Shown here in pieces: positions 1 to 6,515 of a DNA stretch of 33,821 nucleotides. Position numbers and translations under genes: made by a program. The notes beneath the pieces are model-generated. The model did no database searches, had not been told where the DNA came from, and saw only the letters and a program-made list of their open reading frames with translations. Numbering within the stretch: position 1 is the first letter of the stretch; each line of letters starts with the position of its first letter. This DNA is from Paenibacillus dakarensis. Lineage in GTDB: Bacteria > Bacillota > Bacilli > Paenibacillales > Paenibacillaceae. Location of the stretch: positions 1-33,821 of the forward strand of contig NZ_CDSE01000008.1 of assembly GCF_001373415.1 (NCBI RefSeq), given 5' to 3'.

Positions 1-27
1 TTTATCGGCGGTTGTTGTTTCCTGCAT
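1..27 (-). CDS. N-terminus of next late gene, probably portal (partial)
   Basis: Only nine codons lie in the window, reading MQETTTADK from an ATG at 25-27, preceded by an AAGGTGG ribosome site about eight bases upstream. The gene runs off the left edge. In this class of phage the gene after the large terminase, with or without a small spacer gene, is normally the portal protein. That identity is inferred from gene order alone; the visible residues are too few to show it. Confidence 0.5.
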
Positions 28-29
28 GC

Positions 30-221
30 TTATCCACCTTCTTTCTTGGTGCCGTTGAGCCATTCATCCACGACACTTATCATCTGCTCTTTCACCTCAG
101 GCGGCATGGGCTTTACTTCGCCTATGAGTTCCCGCAACTTCTGGTTGATCAGCTTAATGGTGTCGTCTTCAAGATTAGGAAGTTTCAGCAGCTCGCCCAG
201 CTTCGTGGCTTCATCTACCAT
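30..221 (-). CDS. small hypothetical protein between terminase and portal
   Basis: This encodes 63 residues, highly charged and helical in character with no Cys, no signal peptide and no membrane segment. Its ATG overlaps the TerL stop (ATGGTAG), so it is translationally coupled to the terminase gene. The central PMPPEVKEQM segment and the acidic C-terminal half give no recognisable family. Position suggests a packaging or head-assembly accessory, but that is inference. Confidence 0.7.
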   Translation of the reverse strand: MVDEATKLGELLKLPNLEDDTIKLINQKLRELIGEVKPMPPEVKEQMISVVDEWLNGTKKEGG

Positions 222-1690
222 TGCATGTACACCCCTGTCGATTGTTCTTCTGTCCGGAATGGGAACGGCGTTTCTTTCTCCGCCACAGCCGCCGCAAATG
301 CCCGATCATCTTGCTGTCCTCGGCTGTAATACGCAATAGCCAGCGCCATAACCAAGTCATCGTGCGCCCCCTCCTTTGCTTCCGGCTTGCCTTTCTCGTT
401 ACGTACAAACGTCAGCATCTCATTCAGTGTGTCCATGTCATTAATCAGGTTTACCGATTCACGAACAATCTTCACCAGCTCCGCAATGGCGCTAGGCCGT
501 GTGAGTTTGTCCGTCCGGAATCCATAAGCCTTTGTTATCGAACCGGTAAAGGTGTCCTCTCTCTCCCGAATGTACTGATTCGTGTACCCAAGACGTGTGA
601 GAACCTTCACCGGATGGCTGCTAAAGTTGGTTTCAATGCTCTGTAATGCGTTGTTGTAATGCTTTCCAAGGCAATACATCTGTTCCGCATATAAATCCTC
701 GTCAAACTGATTCTTATAGACGGCTACTTGCTCGCCTGTGACGTTGTTAATCACCTGACCAATAAAGTTATCTGATCCATCTCCTGCCGTGTCACCGCCA
801 ATTACATACGGTATATGAGACAACGGCTTGCGGAACACCTTGATATATCCATCTTCCGCATCAATCCATTGGATCGTTGAGTCGATGATCTTATCTGCTG
901 TATCTTTCCGATAAACAAAATACCCTCGCTGTACCACAGGATCGTGGTTGCGAAGGTATGAGATACGTTCAGATACTTTCTGAGCGTTAAATATGGTTTT
1001 ACCGAGCACACCCCATTCACCAAGCGCATACACCTGATAAAAGTATGGGTCCGTCTCTTTAAATGCTTCCAGTACCGCAATGGCTTCTTTGTCCAGAAAC
1101 TTATTATTCTGATACGTTGAGTGAATCGTTGTGGCGTTCGGTTTCTTATGGTCGAAAAACTCTTTCTTCAGCCAATGGTTAATATCAATCGGGTTAAAGG
1201 TGATCATCATTTGCTTATAGTTCATCGTGCGTCCCCGGAGACGAATATCAAGCTGCCGGAAGTCCTCAGGCGTGCATTCGCTCGCTTCCTCCATCCATAC
1301 GCTGGTGACACCGGAAATTGATTTCAGCTTTTCAACGTCATCCAATCCAGCGAACAGGATTTCATTCCCATTAATGCAGCTGATGTGCAGTTCTGAGCTT
1401 GTTCCCTTAGGAATCTTGAACAGCTTCTGCAAACCCCAACGGTTAATGACGTTCTTAATCTCCGTAAACACCGATTCGCGCAATGTCTTGGCAACCTTCC
1501 GGAGTACGAGGAAACGATGCTTTTGTTCAGTCAGCATACGGACGATGATTTTCTGTGCTGTAAACACCGACTTACCCGAACCGCCGCCGCCCATGAGGAC
1601 AAGATATCTATCTTTGTTGGTGTAGAGTGGATAGAACTTGTCATTCGTCAGGTTCGGCAACTCGGTTAAATCGATGTTAATCGTCGCCAT
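215..1690 (-). CDS. terL: terminase large subunit
   Basis: This is the packaging motor ATPase and nuclease that pumps DNA through the portal into the prohead. From the ATG at 1690 it is 491 residues. The Walker A loop GGGGSGKS is at 34-41 and the Walker B VWMEEA at 131-136. The C-terminal RNase H-like nuclease shows GGDTAGDGSD (acidic residues at 300 and 304) and GAHDD near 441-445. Length and motifs fit the PBSX-like terminase family. A longer open frame exists upstream (to 1744), but the ATG at 1690 follows an AAGGG site inside the end of terS, giving a 14-base overlap and translational coupling. All key motifs are intact. Confidence 0.95.
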   Translation of the reverse strand: MATINIDLTELPNLTNDKFYPLYTNKDRYLVLMGGGGSGKSVFTAQKIIVRMLTEQKHRFLVLRKVAKTLRESVFTEIKNVINRWGLQKLFKIPKGTSSELHISCINGNEILFAGLDDVEKLKSISGVTSVWMEEASECTPEDFRQLDIRLRGRTMNYKQMMITFNPIDINHWLKKEFFDHKKPNATTIHSTYQNNKFLDKEAIAVLEAFKETDPYFYQVYALGEWGVLGKTIFNAQKVSERISYLRNHDPVVQRGYFVYRKDTADKIIDSTIQWIDAEDGYIKVFRKPLSHIPYVIGGDTAGDGSDNFIGQVINNVTGEQVAVYKNQFDEDLYAEQMYCLGKHYNNALQSIETNFSSHPVKVLTRLGYTNQYIREREDTFTGSITKAYGFRTDKLTRPSAIAELVKIVRESVNLINDMDTLNEMLTFVRNEKGKPEAKEGAHDDLVMALAIAYYSRGQQDDRAFAAAVAEKETPFPFRTEEQSTGVYMQW

Positions 1691-2126
1691 CGTCACCAAA
1701 CCCTTTCGGCAGAGATACTTTAAAGCTGAGATCACCCGACACATCCAGATCCTGCTTATCTCTCCATGCCTGCGGCCGTCTGTTCTTGAGCCAGAATATC
1801 TGCGCGGTAGTGTCCGGCTGCACTTCCTTGGTCACGCGCTTAGTCTCCTTCATCCCGTCATCCGTAAGTTCTCGTGTAACCTCTATATAGGTATATCCGA
1901 GTGCTCGTTTTAGAAGCGCATTCTCAACCTGTACGTCAATATCGTCCTTGCCGTTTTTTAAAGCCTCCGTAAACTCTGGATATTTGTTTTTGTATTCATA
2001 CAACGTAGCAACGCCTATCCCGAGATTATGAGCGATCTGTTCGTCTATCAAGCCATCCCTAGCCCACGATTCAACGAGGTTGAGCTTAGGTTTAACGTGA
2101 CTTTCATATTTGCTAGGTCTAGCCAT
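1677..2126 (-). CDS. terS: terminase small subunit
   Basis: This 149-residue DNA-recognition subunit directs TerL to the packaging site. The N-terminal region after MARPSKYE contains a helix-turn-helix of the kind seen in phage small terminases (DEQIAHNLGIGVATLYEYKN, roughly residues 25-45), followed by an acidic helical middle and a C-terminal tail. An upstream GTG at 2135 is inside the AAGGAG ribosome site, so the ATG at 2126 (8-base spacing) is the better start. It overlaps terL. Packaging sites are commonly in or upstream of terS, which makes the structured region at 2997-3230 of interest. Confidence 0.88.
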   Translation of the reverse strand: MARPSKYESHVKPKLNLVESWARDGLIDEQIAHNLGIGVATLYEYKNKYPEFTEALKNGKDDIDVQVENALLKRALGYTYIEVTRELTDDGMKETKRVTKEVQPDTTAQIFWLKNRRPQAWRDKQDLDVSGDLSFKVSLPKGFGDDGDD

Positions 2127-2141
2127 AGTGTTCACTCCTTT

Positions 2142-2372
2142 CTAATCCAACTTTTCAGCTATCTTTCTTATCCTGAATGAAATATCCCTTGCTAATTCAT
2201 CGGTCATTTGGACAATGGTGTCACCTTCAGTTTCATGCTCAACACCGTCTATGATACTACTCCCGTAACCGATCCTTGTTCTTTCTGCGTTATCAAGTCC
2301 ATCCGCAAGCATAGTAAGCCATTCTTTATCTGACATTTCTTTAGGTTTTATTTCATCTGGATTAACTGTCAA
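2142..2372 (-). CDS. hypothetical protein upstream of terS
   Basis: A 76-residue acidic protein (MTVNPDEIKPKEMSDKEW...) of unknown function. A TTG at 2381 abuts the AAGGAG site with no spacing, so I prefer the TTG at 2372, nine bases from it. No domain is recognised. It starts a new unit after the terminator at 2453-2478 and probably leads into the terminase genes. Confidence 0.65.
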   Translation of the reverse strand: MTVNPDEIKPKEMSDKEWLTMLADGLDNAERTRIGYGSSIIDGVEHETEGDTIVQMTDELARDISFRIRKIAEKLD

Positions 2373-2399
2373 TTTGATCAACTCCTTAAATAATTATCC

Positions 2400-2446
2400 G
2401 GCCCTCACTTCGTTGGGTGATTCGGTCGCGTCGAAGTCCTTCGGCC
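2400..2446 (-). repeat. two-level inverted repeat in leader of the terS unit
   Basis: GGCC arms enclose ACTTCG/CGAAGT arms with a 19-base loop. The structure sits between the terminator at 2453-2478 and the next gene start. It could be a leader hairpin, a second terminator remnant without a U-run, or part of a packaging site. There is no stronger evidence. Confidence 0.35.
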
Positions 2447-2452
2447 AAAAAC

Positions 2453-2478
2453 AAAAAAGAGCAGCATCTCTGCTACTC
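2453..2478 (-). terminator. rho-independent terminator of the regulatory cassette
   Basis: On the minus strand GAGTAGCA, loop GAGA, TGCTGCTC (one G-U pair) is followed by six T residues. The stop codon of the HTH reading frame (2473-2475) lies inside the stem. Confidence 0.85.
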
Positions 2479-2625
2479 CTCTGGATCATATTCGATTAAC
2501 CAAACGCCGTGTTCATTCTTTGCTTTTAATCTTCCATCTTCACACATACGCTGTACCGTGCGGATTCCGATACCTGTCTTTGATGCATATCCTTTAACAG
2601 TGGTAACACAGTCCAGCGGAGTTAC
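2473..2625 (-). CDS. excisionase/MerR-like HTH reading frame without a normal start codon
   Basis: Fifty codons encode a small winged-HTH-like domain: TVKGYASKTGIGIRTVQRM, then CEDGRLKAKNEHGVWLIEY. The pattern resembles excisionase (HTH_17) proteins. The in-frame stop upstream is at 2632-2634, and no ATG, GTG or TTG precedes the domain. The frame begins exactly at the end of the preceding gene, whose last sense codons form the heptamer A AAA AAG before TAA. A -1 slip there would fuse this domain to that protein. Alternatives are a non-canonical start (CTG at about 2616) or a frameshift mutation. Coding is convincing; the mode of expression is inference. Confidence 0.65.
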   Translation of the reverse strand, partial: VTPLDCVTTVKGYASKTGIGIRTVQRMCEDGRLKAKNEHGVWLIEYDPEE

Positions 2626-2870
2626 TTTTTTTCAAATACAGTGACTGGCTCATCAGTTTTTTCAACAATAATGGCCCCTCCTGTAAGAGTTCCAGGCTGT
2701 TCAAAGCTTCCAATTGCATTATCCACATGGATTTTATCAAGGTAAATGACAACTCTTCCGCCCCATGATTTGTTTTCTTTGAAGCCTACAATCTTAACAT
2801 TTCCGTGTTCTTCAGAATGCCTTACTATGCCAATCGTTTCACTAAGGCTCTTCATTACCTTGATTTCCAT
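2622..2870 (-). CDS. hypothetical protein of autonomous cassette, frameshift candidate
   Basis: An 82-residue protein starts at the ATG at 2870 (MEIKVMKSLSETIGIV...) behind an AGGGG site with nine-base spacing. A longer frame starting at TTG 2969 begins in the -35 box of its own promoter and is unlikely. It is predicted beta-rich with no recognised domain. Its C-terminus (VTVFEKK) ends in the slippery run A AAA AAG followed by TAA, opening a possible -1 extension into the HTH frame at 2473-2625. The gene has its own promoter with two operators and its own terminator, so it is a self-contained regulated unit. Confidence 0.7.
   Translation of the reverse strand: MEIKVMKSLSETIGIVRHSEEHGNVKIVGFKENKSWGGRVVIYLDKIHVDNAIGSFEQPGTLTGGAIIVEKTDEPVTVFEKK
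2626..2632 (-). other. possible -1 frameshift slippery site (A AAA AAG)
   Basis: The heptamer is phased correctly with the zero-frame codons GAA AAA AAG TAA; the stop follows immediately. Exact base limits are within one or two bases because of the A-run. A weak GTAAC/GTTAC stem follows. This is a classical efficient bacterial slippery sequence, but use here is unproven. Confidence 0.45.
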
Positions 2871-2915
2871 TTTAATTTCCCCTTTCACCTCATCCGATCT
2901 GTCCGGCTTGTTGGT

Positions 2916-2929
2916 GTCGTATGTACGAC
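2916..2929. promoter_or_regulatory. operator copy 1 (downstream of -10)
   Basis: This is a 14-bp palindrome, GTCGTATGTACGAC, with 6-bp perfect arms. It lies just downstream of the expected transcription start. It matches operator copy 2 at 12 of 14 positions. Confidence 0.6.
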
Positions 2930-2940
2930 TTGTCGATACC

Positions 2941-2969
2941 AATATATCACCATGTCGCATGTACGTCAA
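2941..2969 (-). promoter_or_regulatory. sigma-A promoter of the regulatory cassette
   Basis: TTGACG (2964-2969), 17-bp spacer, TATATT (2941-2946) reading leftward. Spacing is ideal and both hexamers are near consensus. Confidence 0.8.
2954..2967. promoter_or_regulatory. operator copy 2 (overlapping -35 and spacer)
   Basis: GTCGCATGTACGTC is a near copy of the palindrome at 2916-2929, with centres 38 bp apart. A repressor bound at both sites would bracket the RNA polymerase footprint. Confidence 0.55.
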
Positions 2970-2996
2970 TAGGGAATTAAGAAATATTTTTCCAAC

Positions 2997-3230
2997 AAAA
3001 AAAGTGACGGTTGCTAATCACGTAATGGGAAGCTTTCACCTCCTTCGTGTATCCGTCACTTTTCTATGGGTTTGTGCCCCGTTATGCCGCGGGGCCCGGC
3101 TGATTCAAAATGGCGTGGAGAGCTGGTAGACTCTTAAGAAACAGCGTGACCAGCGACTGCGCATTCAGCTACCGGTGATCATCGTCAGTTTCCTATGATA
3201 TTATTTTAACACCGACAATGGGGAAATTGT
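2997..3230 (-). ncRNA. structured intergenic region, possible small RNA or packaging site
   Basis: There is no gene across about 300 bases. Read leftward it contains several complementary pairs: GCTGGT/ACCAGC, the hairpin GCCCCG/CGGGGC at 3076-3095, and a terminal pair of perfect 11-base arms (AAAAGTGACGG at 3000-3010 with CCGTCACTTTT at 3053-3063) followed by a run of T on the minus strand. That layout suits a 200-base transcript ending in a terminator with a long loop. An A/T-rich stretch at about 3198-3215 (extended -10-like TGTTAAAAT) could be its promoter. It could equally be a cos or pac region, as terS is 0.8 kb downstream. It matches no RNA family I know. Confidence 0.35.
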
Positions 3231-3274
3231 GGGCAATTATGGGGAAGAAATGGGGAGCAGAGGGCGATATTTTT

Positions 3275-3598
3275 TTATAGTCCTAGTTGTCTGCCGACAT
3301 ATTCATTGACTGCTTGCGTATGCATATCCTTCCAGGACTCAAACTGTGTGGTCTTAGAAATGTGTTGATCGAATACATCATCCGGAATATCCTCAAAATC
3401 TTTTACACTGTTCACAACAAACCCTCCACCTTCTAGTAATTCACCGAATGAAGAAAAGTCCGTGTATCTGTTCATGAAAGAAGGAGTAAATAAGTCATCA
3501 TATGACACTTCATGCGTTCCGTTCAGTCTCTCTGCATTTCTTTGTAACTGTTTCATCTTCTTTTCGAAATCATCAAATCCCTTTAGTTTTATACTCAT
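3275..3598 (-). CDS. hypothetical phage protein
   Basis: A 107-residue protein begins MSIKLKGFDDFEKKMKQL, with a GGGGG ribosome site five bases before the ATG; a TTG at 3610 lies in that site and is rejected. The N-terminal 30 residues are a charged amphipathic helix, followed by LFTPSFMNRYTDFSSF and an acidic segment. It resembles small prophage proteins of unknown role that I cannot name. It is the sole gene behind the extended -10 promoter at 3638-3646 and may be expressed independently of the late regulator. Confidence 0.75.
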   Translation of the reverse strand: MSIKLKGFDDFEKKMKQLQRNAERLNGTHEVSYDDLFTPSFMNRYTDFSSFGELLEGGGFVVNSVKDFEDIPDDVFDQHISKTTQFESWKDMHTQAVNEYVGRQLGL

Positions 3599-3637
3599 AG
3601 CTACCCCCAAATTATTCGCCCTCTACCACCATTTAAC

Positions 3638-3646
3638 ATTATACCA
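3638..3646 (-). promoter_or_regulatory. extended -10 promoter
   Basis: TGGTATAAT read leftward is a perfect TGnTATAAT. The -35 is poor (TAAGGC), as usual for extended -10 promoters. The same element recurs at 5471-5479 and, as TGTTATAAT, at 20692-20700. Confidence 0.7.
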
Positions 3647-3650
3647 GTAA

Positions 3651-3692
3651 AATAAGGAGCGCCTTAGCTTAAAAACAGCAGCGCCCCTTATT
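3651..3692 (-). terminator. terminator after the ArpU-like gene
   Basis: Twelve-base arms (AATAAGGGGCGC with GCGCTCCTTATT, one mismatch) flank a T-rich loop just after the stop codon at 3695. The downstream T-run is short, so it may be a weak terminator. Confidence 0.55.
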
Positions 3693-3694
3693 TA

Positions 3695-4156
3695 TTATGC
3701 TGGTTCCTTATACTCCCATCCTGCATCAAACATATGATCGATGTTCGTAATCTCCATGTAATCCCGTTTGAAGGGGACCAGCGCCTTTGCTAAGCTGTTA
3801 ATCGCCTTCTTATGCTGAGTGGATACCGTCTTACGGTCTTTATGCAGCCGATCGGCAATTTCACTGAGGTTAAGCGTATTACGCTCCATATATTTCATGC
3901 GGATGATCGAACGCTGGTCATCACTCAGTACGAAGTCCACCGCCGACTCCAATGTGGTGATAATACGTCCGTACCGATCTCTATCGTAATCTTTATCGTA
4001 GTTGCTGAGTCTGAAAGGTGTGCGCTCCTCATAGATCCGTCGGTTGATGTATCCTTCGTCTCCCGACACTTCTTTGCGAATACCACCAAGATTCATGACG
4101 GCGAATTTGTACGACCTATAATCCGTCAGCAGATTGATTACCGTTTGATTGTCCAT
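3695..4156 (-). CDS. ArpU/sigma-70 region 4-like late transcription regulator
   Basis: This 153-residue protein has a C-terminal helix-turn-helix of the sigma region 4 type: LSDDQRSIIRMKYMERNTLNLSEIADRLHKDRKTVSTQHKKAINSL (around residues 76-124). It matches the ArpU/RinA group of phage activators, which turn on packaging, structural and lysis genes and sit just before the terminase genes, as here. The ATG follows GGAGG, and the gene overlaps its upstream neighbour by about 40 bases. Its target promoter is not evident in the window; the promoters upstream of terS and the lysis genes are candidates. The N-terminal half is rich in Tyr, Arg and Asp and unassigned. Confidence 0.82.
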   Translation of the reverse strand: MDNQTVINLLTDYRSYKFAVMNLGGIRKEVSGDEGYINRRIYEERTPFRLSNYDKDYDRDRYGRIITTLESAVDFVLSDDQRSIIRMKYMERNTLNLSEIADRLHKDRKTVSTQHKKAINSLAKALVPFKRDYMEITNIDHMFDAGWEYKEPA

Positions 4157-4313
4157 GTTCTCCCTCCTCCTCGATTACTTCCAGCCATTCCGCCTTGTAA
4201 GGTATCGCTATACTACTACCTTCCCAACGCACAAATATCCATCCGCCAGATAAGTGAGATACGATCCCTTTGCCACCAATCTTCTTATGCCGTACTTTAT
4301 CCCCTTTTACCAT
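4116..4313 (-). CDS. small SH3-like beta-barrel protein
   Basis: These 65 residues have the pattern of a KOW/SH3-like barrel: KGDKVRHKKIGGKGIVSHLSGGWIFVRWEG, similar to phage proteins that open with a 'GDKV..G..G.V' strand motif. The start is ATG behind GGGG. It overlaps the 5' end of the ArpU-like gene, so the two are co-translated. The function is not known; binding of nucleic acid or protein is possible. Confidence 0.65.
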   Translation of the reverse strand: MVKGDKVRHKKIGGKGIVSHLSGGWIFVRWEGSSIAIPYKAEWLEVIEEEGEHGQSNGNQSADGL

Positions 4314-4333
4314 GTATTACCCCACTGTAAGGG

Positions 4334-4353
4334 AAAAGCGGCATTAAGCCGCC
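4334..4353 (-). terminator. terminator after the coiled-coil gene
   Basis: GCGGC, loop TTAAT, GCCGC, then TTTT on the minus strand. The TAA stop of the upstream gene forms part of the loop. It separates the early operon from the regulator genes, so the ArpU-like gene needs read-through, antitermination or an internal promoter. Confidence 0.75.
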
Positions 4354-5426
4354 TCTCCATTCTTCAATGCTCTATATTCCAACGCTGCTACTCGTTGCTC
4401 GATCGCCGCAAGACGTTCCTCAACGCTTCCAGCTGCTTCATCTTCCATTTCTCCGTTAACGTCTGCTTGATCCAGTCCGTCGATTGCTGTACCGGCTTCC
4501 TGCGGAAAGGGTGTTACCGTCTCTTCCACGTCTTGACGTTGTGCCAGATCCTCATGATTACGTTTTTGTTCTTCGGCTGCTCTTCGAAACGAAGGCGCCT
4601 CTTCGGCAGATACCTCCCTATACTTTCCTCTTTCGAGATAATTAAAGGTGATCTCTTCATCTGTTGCGGCAAGTTTTCCGCGGAGCATGCGTCCCTTTAA
4701 GTCCATTTCTTCCACGTCATAAATCGCTGGTTTTGCATCCTCTTCCGCCTGACGTTGCTTTTTCCAACTTTCGAGGGCGTCGTTAGATCCGATATCGATC
4801 ACACGATGAGCATTCACAGCACCGACAGCGATTTCTTTACGCAGATCATCCACCTGGGATTCAAGGCGCTTCACTTCGTTGTTAGCCTCATCCAATTGGC
4901 TTGCAGCGGCATCACGTTTGCGTTCAGCTTCCTCCGTCTCAGCTTTAGCTTGTGCCAACTCCAGGCGCAGTTGTGCATTGACCTCATACAGATCGTCATA
5001 ACGTTTCTGACTAGATTCAATCTCAGCTTTCGCTGCAGCCAGTTGGTCCTCTTTGTTGCGGATCTCATTGAGCAAAGCCTCCTGTCCATCCATCATCAGC
5101 TTTTTAACAGCAGCACTTACAACTTGATATGCAAACTCTGCGCCTTCGCTGGTTTCATTCCTAAACAGCTCACGCATCGTTACTCCGTCCACTTCAAGGT
5201 TGTCCAAGGTGTATGCGATCTGGCTGTTTGTTTCTTCGACCCGTTGCTCATGTACCTGCTCGTTTTCTGCCAGACGTGTTTCAACATCTAGTTGCTGTGT
5301 TAAATCAGCCAACTTCGACTCCAACTCAGCTACTTTATGACTATCTTTCAAGGCCCCCCGTTGATTCTCCGCATGTAATTCAGCCCGTACTTGCTCAATC
5401 TTTTGCTCAATCTCATGGATTCCCAC
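4344..5426 (-). CDS. long coiled-coil protein of unknown function
   Basis: This 360-residue protein starts at a GTG eight bases after GAGGTG. Residues 1-55 and about 115-205 are continuous heptad-rich, charged coiled coil (for example AAAKAEIESSQKRYDDLYEV). Residues 210-290 form a separate segment containing IYDVEEMDLKGRMLRGKLA and EEITFNYLERGKYREVSAEE. A second short coil lies at the C-terminus (ERLAAIEQRVAALEYRALKN). There is no signal peptide or membrane helix. It is behind its own extended -10 promoter and before its own terminator, a single-gene unit. A scaffold-like or host-takeover role is possible; no family is recognised. Confidence 0.75.
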   Translation of the reverse strand: MGIHEIEQKIEQVRAELHAENQRGALKDSHKVAELESKLADLTQQLDVETRLAENEQVHEQRVEETNSQIAYTLDNLEVDGVTMRELFRNETSEGAEFAYQVVSAAVKKLMMDGQEALLNEIRNKEDQLAAAKAEIESSQKRYDDLYEVNAQLRLELAQAKAETEEAERKRDAAASQLDEANNEVKRLESQVDDLRKEIAVGAVNAHRVIDIGSNDALESWKKQRQAEEDAKPAIYDVEEMDLKGRMLRGKLAATDEEITFNYLERGKYREVSAEEAPSFRRAAEEQKRNHEDLAQRQDVEETVTPFPQEAGTAIDGLDQADVNGEMEDEAAGSVEERLAAIEQRVAALEYRALKNGEAA

Positions 5427-5470
5427 TACCCATACACCTCTTCTTCCGAAATAGTTAGTTATTTAGCTTT

Positions 5471-5479
5471 ATTATACCA
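5471..5479 (-). promoter_or_regulatory. extended -10 promoter of the coiled-coil gene
   Basis: TGGTATAAT read leftward, about 40 bases before the GTG start. The -35 is weak. The element is identical to that at 3638-3646. Confidence 0.7.
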
Positions 5480-5556
5480 TATTTTGTAGATTAATAGGGT
5501 ATTTTCTCTCATTTTCTCAATATTTTGTGGTTTTACTCTGGATTACTTCAATTTTG

Positions 5557-5760
5557 TTACGCCCCCTTTCTCTTATCTCTATCAGGCGGTTTGCCTATCG
5601 ATTTATGACCATCCATTTTAAACCATCTGGTAGGCTCGTAGAGACGTTTTGTCTGCCGACCATGTATTTGATTAGGTATGAGTACAATCTCCCCTACAAG
5701 CCGCCTAGAATCGTTCAGGAGTCCATATCCATCGTTACGGTTAATCCAGCACGCTATCAT
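5557..5760 (-). CDS. small hypothetical protein after RusA
   Basis: A basic protein of 67 residues (MIACWINRNDGYGLLNDSRR...). Its ATG overlaps the rusA stop as ATGA, so the longer in-frame start at 5778 is not needed. The C-terminal RWFKMDGHKSIGKPPDRDKRK is strongly basic. It is the last gene of the early operon and has no recognised family. Confidence 0.65.
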   Translation of the reverse strand: MIACWINRNDGYGLLNDSRRLVGEIVLIPNQIHGRQTKRLYEPTRWFKMDGHKSIGKPPDRDKRKGA

Positions 5761-6164
5761 GCAGCATCTACCTCCCATACTTTGATGACGATCCTCGGTT
5801 GAGTCGAATAGTATTTACGGGTTATAAGTGCAACAACTCGGTTGTCATCCTCCCAGGCGATCTTGTTGAGAGAGTCAAAAATACCTTTTACCACATTGTC
5901 GATATCTGGCTTCACTGTTGGAAATATCTGACCATTTAATGCAGCTTGCCTATCCTTTTTGTTAAACCTCTTGGGCACCGGGTAATAAAACTCTATTTCA
6001 GTAGCAACCGGCCCATTGATCGGTCCCTCGAAATGTTTCTTAGCAGCATATCCGACTATGTTTTTGTATCGCAGATAGTTTTGAGCTGACTGACTCTTCC
6101 ATTTGCTCCGCTGTGTCATTCTGACCGCACCCATTGGTGGTACATTCACCTCAAACTGGATCAT
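5757..6164 (-). CDS. rusA: RusA-like Holliday junction resolvase
   Basis: This 135-residue endonuclease cuts branched DNA, resolving recombination intermediates and clearing replication branches before packaging. The RusA signature is intact: basic KRFNKKDR near 65-72, KPDIDNVVKGIFDSLN at 85-100 with catalytic acidic residues at 87, 89 and 97, and WEDDNRVV at 104-111 with a further Asp. The length is typical. It overlaps the 45-residue gene upstream and the small gene downstream, both by ATGA. With ERF and the O-like protein it makes a recombination-dependent replication set. Confidence 0.93.
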   Translation of the reverse strand: MIQFEVNVPPMGAVRMTQRSKWKSQSAQNYLRYKNIVGYAAKKHFEGPINGPVATEIEFYYPVPKRFNKKDRQAALNGQIFPTVKPDIDNVVKGIFDSLNKIAWEDDNRVVALITRKYYSTQPRIVIKVWEVDAA

Positions 6165-6298
6165 GACGCCACCGGCTCGATCCTCACGTCTGCCACTTGC
6201 TTACGCCACTGCTTCATCTGTCCTGTCATCTGCCGTAGTGTGCCGGTATCTACTTCACGACCTTGTACTAATAGTCTGAATTGCATACGTTGACTCAT
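6161..6298 (-). CDS. 45-residue hypothetical protein
   Basis: MSQRMQFRLLVQGREVDTGT... is a short gene wedged between two others with ATGA overlaps at both ends (6295-6298 and 6161-6164). This is a strong sign that it is real despite its size. It is rich in Gln, Arg and Met. No family is recognised. Confidence 0.7.
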   Translation of the reverse strand: MSQRMQFRLLVQGREVDTGTLRQMTGQMKQWRKQVADVRIEPVAS

Positions 6299-6513
6299 GC
6301 CACTCCACCCCGTTTCCTCATCGGGGATCCTTTACGATCCCCTGTTTTAATAATTGGTTTGCCGTATTTGCGGTGAATCTCTTCTAACTCTTCCGGTGAT
6401 GCTACCCTTTCGACCAGAGACTCCATTGATCGCTCTATTTCAGTTGCTCCGATTAGCTTCCCCGGTTCAAATGGTCTTGGTACTGGCGTGTGCTTACGGT
6501 TGTATAGACTCAT
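6295..6513 (-). CDS. hypothetical early protein
   Basis: A 72-residue protein, MSLYNRKHTPVPRPFEPGKL..., with a proline-rich start, a helical middle (MESLVERVASPEELEEIHRK) and a basic end. It starts two bases after the stop of the replication gene, so it is coupled. The function is unknown; co-transcription with replication genes is all the sequence supports. Confidence 0.7.
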   Translation of the reverse strand: MSLYNRKHTPVPRPFEPGKLIGATEIERSMESLVERVASPEELEEIHRKYGKPIIKTGDRKGSPMRKRGGVA

Positions 6514-6515
6514 TT

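Noticed and set aside
802..1080. Minus-strand ORF within terL
   Set aside because: Out-of-frame shadow inside a gene with intact catalytic motifs.
3100..3190. A tRNA-Leu-like stretch (GGTAGACTCTTAAGA) on the plus strand
   Set aside because: No acceptor stem, no T-arm and no CCA-like end could be aligned; only a chance D-loop-like match.
4755..5291. Plus-strand ORF of 178 codons
   Set aside because: It lies antisense to the coiled-coil gene; the residues are Leu/Phe/Ser-rich as expected of a shadow of Glu/Lys/Gln-rich coding.
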